The position numbers were made by a program, and so were the translations under genes. Shown here piece by piece: positions 61,401-64,000 of a DNA stretch of 64,000 nt; position 1 is the first letter of the stretch, and each line of letters begins with the position of its first letter. This DNA is from Bacteroidota bacterium (lineage in GTDB: Bacteria; Bacteroidota; Rhodothermia; Balneolales; HLUCCA01), in assembly GCA_020832235.1 (NCBI GenBank), contig JAFIEZ010000010.1, forward strand, positions 1 to 64,000, written 5' to 3'. The notes below the pieces were generated by a model. It made no database searches and was not told where the DNA came from. It saw only the letters and a program-made list of their open reading frames with translations.

Positions 61401-62120
61401 ATGCCCGAAAAAAAACCATCTATACTGTTGGTCGAAGACGAAGTTGAGTCAGCGGAGATGCTGTCTACATTTCTTGAGATGAACGGATTGGCCGTAACAC
61501 AGGCGCATGATGGTGATCGGGCTTTAGCGCTGCTGGCTCATTCCAAACCCGATTTTGACCTAGCTGTGCTCGATATTATGGTGCCGGGTGCCGACGGGCG
61601 TGAAATCTGTCGTGAGATTCGCCGACACCCCGATTTGAGCGGAATCCCGGTTATTTTTCTTACCGCAAAAGACGAAGAACAGGATGAAATTGCGGGACTT
61701 ACCATTGGTGCCGACGACTATATAGCCAAACCAGCAAGTCTGAATTTGATTTTGGCTCACATTAAAACATTGCTCAGGCGCAGTAGAGCTATGGGCTCTG
61801 CAGCGGGATTTGCTGGCGAGGAGCAAGTCTTGCGTGTAGGTGCTCTCACCTTGAACAGGAGTGCCGCAGAGGTTAAGGTTGGTGACCGTGCAATTGAATG
61901 TACGGCGCGGGAAATCGGCATTTTGGAACTGCTGATGTCAAATCCTAAAAAAATTTACTCCCGTCAGCAAATCCTGGATTACATCAGCGAAGATGAGAAC
62001 TTAGTTTTTGATCGAACCGTTGATGTACACATAAAAAATATTCGACTCAAATTAGGCGACTCGGGTCGACTCATTCGAACCTACCGTGGACTGGGTTATG
62101 GCATAGACCGCGACTTATGA
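61401..62120 (+). CDS. OmpR/PhoB-type response regulator
   Basis: SILLVEDEVESAEML, LAVLDIMVPGADGREICR, C-terminal winged helix YSRQQILDYISEDENLVFDRTVDVHIKNIRLKLGDSGRLIRTYRGLGYGI. Confidence 0.95.
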   Translation: MPEKKPSILLVEDEVESAEMLSTFLEMNGLAVTQAHDGDRALALLAHSKPDFDLAVLDIMVPGADGREICREIRRHPDLSGIPVIFLTAKDEEQDEIAGLTIGADDYIAKPASLNLILAHIKTLLRRSRAMGSAAGFAGEEQVLRVGALTLNRSAAEVKVGDRAIECTAREIGILELLMSNPKKIYSRQQILDYISEDENLVFDRTVDVHIKNIRLKLGDSGRLIRTYRGLGYGIDRDL

Positions 62121-63505
62121 AAATTCGTACCAAACTATCGATTACGTTTATTCTCTTGCTCATTTTCGGTGTAACCGCCGTGAGCAGTTATGCCATTATG
62201 TTCATCCGAAACTATTTGTTACAGGAGGGACAACAGACCATACAGGAACAAGCCCGCTGGCTGGCACTTACAGTACAGGAATTTCCTTTGGATGACCAGT
62301 TTGAAACACGGTTGTTCACGCTGGAGGAGGTGTCTGGGTATTCCGTAACCGTTTATGATGAGGATGGTGCCGTAGTGTATGGAATTGCTGAACCTTTCGG
62401 AGATGATGAGGGTGCTGTATTGACCGATTCGATTAAAGTTCAGGTGTATATGCGGGATGCTGCCTTGGTAAATATTCGTGGAAATCAGGGGCTGTACGTC
62501 TTTCACGCCATGATGCGGCCGGGAATGGAGATGGGATTTATTCGTGTATCCAAACTGAAAGACACCATTTATGCACCAATCACAACGATTCGGTGGATTA
62601 TTTACAGCGGGATGTTCATTTCAATAGTTATCATTTTGCTGGTAAGCAATGTCTTTGCCCGGTACATGTCACGTCCGATTCTGCGACTAAAGGATGCGGC
62701 TCAGCGTATTGCAGAGGGTAAAAACGAGACTATAAACCTGGATGATCAGAGCGATGAGTATGCCGATCTGGCGCGGTCTATTAACTCCATGGCAGAGCGC
62801 CTTCGTGAGGATAATGAACGTCTTTCGGCCATCAATGAAAAGCAGGCTCAGTTTTTTGCAGACATTACACACGAAATCCGCAATCCGCTGCACACCATCA
62901 ATGCGTCAATGGAGTTACTCCAGACGGGTAGTCTGGATGCCGATCGAGAGAAAAAGTACATCCAGAATGCCCGTACGCAGGCCGAGCGTATCAGTGCACT
63001 GTTCAAGGATTTGTTGACCCTTCAGCGCTACGACTCCGATGAAAATTTCATACAGTCGCAATGGTTTGATCTTCAGCGGGTTACCGGCAGGCTGGCGGCC
63101 TTGTATGAGGAGGAGGCACTACAAAAGGGACTGCGCCTGAGTATTCAGCAGTCATCTTGCAGGGTACTTGCTGATGCGGCCAAAATTGAGCAGGTATTGG
63201 ATAATCTGATATCAAACGCGCTGAAATACACCACGCAGGGCGAGGTTGGATTAGCGTATGAACTGGGGTCGAAAAAAGTGAAGATAACCGTTTTTGATAC
63301 GGGTATAGGCCTGGCTGATGATCATATACCCAGGCTCTTTGATCGATTTTACAGAACAGACAAAGCCCGCTCGCGTGACAAAGGGGGAACCGGTCTGGGA
63401 CTCTCGGTTGTAAAAAGTATTTTGGATGCGCATGGCTCCGAAATACATGTAGAAAGTGAGGTAGGGAAGGGGAGCAGATTCTGGTTTGAGCTCACAGCTA
63501 AGTAA
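62117..63505 (+). CDS. HAMP-domain membrane sensor histidine kinase
   Basis: Two TMs, HAMP region, FFADITHEIRNPLHTINASMELLQTG, NLISNALKYTTQGE, DTGIGLADDHIPRLFDRFYR, GGTGLGLSVVKSIL; 4-nt ATGA overlap with the regulator gene. Confidence 0.95.
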   Translation: MKIRTKLSITFILLLIFGVTAVSSYAIMFIRNYLLQEGQQTIQEQARWLALTVQEFPLDDQFETRLFTLEEVSGYSVTVYDEDGAVVYGIAEPFGDDEGAVLTDSIKVQVYMRDAALVNIRGNQGLYVFHAMMRPGMEMGFIRVSKLKDTIYAPITTIRWIIYSGMFISIVIILLVSNVFARYMSRPILRLKDAAQRIAEGKNETINLDDQSDEYADLARSINSMAERLREDNERLSAINEKQAQFFADITHEIRNPLHTINASMELLQTGSLDADREKKYIQNARTQAERISALFKDLLTLQRYDSDENFIQSQWFDLQRVTGRLAALYEEEALQKGLRLSIQQSSCRVLADAAKIEQVLDNLISNALKYTTQGEVGLAYELGSKKVKITVFDTGIGLADDHIPRLFDRFYRTDKARSRDKGGTGLGLSVVKSILDAHGSEIHVESEVGKGSRFWFELTAK

Positions 63506-63522
63506 GGTGTAGGTATACCCGC

Positions 63523-64000
63523 TCACCGAAACCGTGTAATAATTTGGATACCGACATCGCTTCGAAATGGCCCTTCCGTCATATCGTTACCTGATCCAAC
63601 GCTGAATCGGTCGTTGTATGATGTTCGACCCGCTTTGGTTCGAATCAGCAGCCAGGATGTGGGACGGTACTGTGCAACCAAGCTCACACGCTGACCAGAT
63701 CCCGAGAAGGAGGGAATACGAACCACATTGTGCAGGTCATATTCATAGGCAAATATACGTGTGTCGTGGGCATCTGTGTTAAACAACGTGTGCTGAAAAA
63801 CAAGCTCCCAGGCGTTGCTGCGGTATCGCACCACCTGCGTCAACCCCACACCTCCCAACCGCCCAACATCTGCGTAAGGCCGCACTCCTGAAAGCCCCTG
63901 CACCTCACCCCGACCCTGCCACATCCATCCCGACCCCGGCTCCACCCGAACCGAAGCCCTCACCGTAACCCGCTCCCGCATCACCCGAATCCGCGACTCC
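63523..64000 (-). CDS. C-terminal part of a hypothetical beta-strand-rich (possible outer-membrane) protein; runs off window
   Basis: Open to the window edge on the minus strand; alternating hydrophobic/polar strands (QRVSLVAQYRPTSWLLIRTKAGRTSYNDRF). Family not identified. Confidence 0.55.
   Translation of the reverse strand, partial: ESRIRVMRERVTVRASVRVEPGSGWMWQGRGEVQGLSGVRPYADVGRLGGVGLTQVVRYRSNAWELVFQHTLFNTDAHDTRIFAYEYDLHNVVRIPSFSGSGQRVSLVAQYRPTSWLLIRTKAGRTSYNDRFSVGSGNDMTEGPFRSDVGIQIITRFR

Overview
This 64-kb window is mostly conserved chromosomal housekeeping DNA. The protein sequences suggest a Bacteroidota/Rhodothermota/Balneolota-like bacterium, but that is an inference and I could not search a database. 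It opens with the 3' end of tuf, tRNA-Trp and the block secE-nusG-rplK-rplA-rplJ-rplL-rpoB-rpoC. Next come a tripartite RND efflux operon (one adaptor, two different RND subunits), DUF1015-serC, tRNA-Thr, an RlmI-like methyltransferase, RlpA, CrtI, a transaldolase, DUF1844-NUDIX, TonB, VanZ/NnrDE/PAP2-like/ProS, tRNA-Met, a NarL-type two-component system and aspS. The rest includes an SthA-like flavoprotein, SOD, a bacilliredoxin, an MscS channel, a SpoIIE-type phosphatase, HflK/HflC, a glycosyltransferase-phosphoesterase pair, a REC-cyclase, mdh, nadK, an orphan peptide-binding protein, ddl, a phosphodiester glycosidase, ilvD, an SDR and an OmpR-type two-component system. I saw no CRISPR array, transposase, prophage, rRNA or recognisable defence island. 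The least explained structure is intergenic. Three unrelated short-unit (16-19 nt) tandem arrays lie just 3' of Rho-independent terminators: a 9-unit array after rpoC, a 7-unit alternating 19/18-nt array after aspS, and a 2-unit duplication after tRNA-Met. Degenerate echoes of the ilvD 3' end also lie just downstream of ilvD. These are the main candidates for something undescribed. I found no convincing new multi-gene system.
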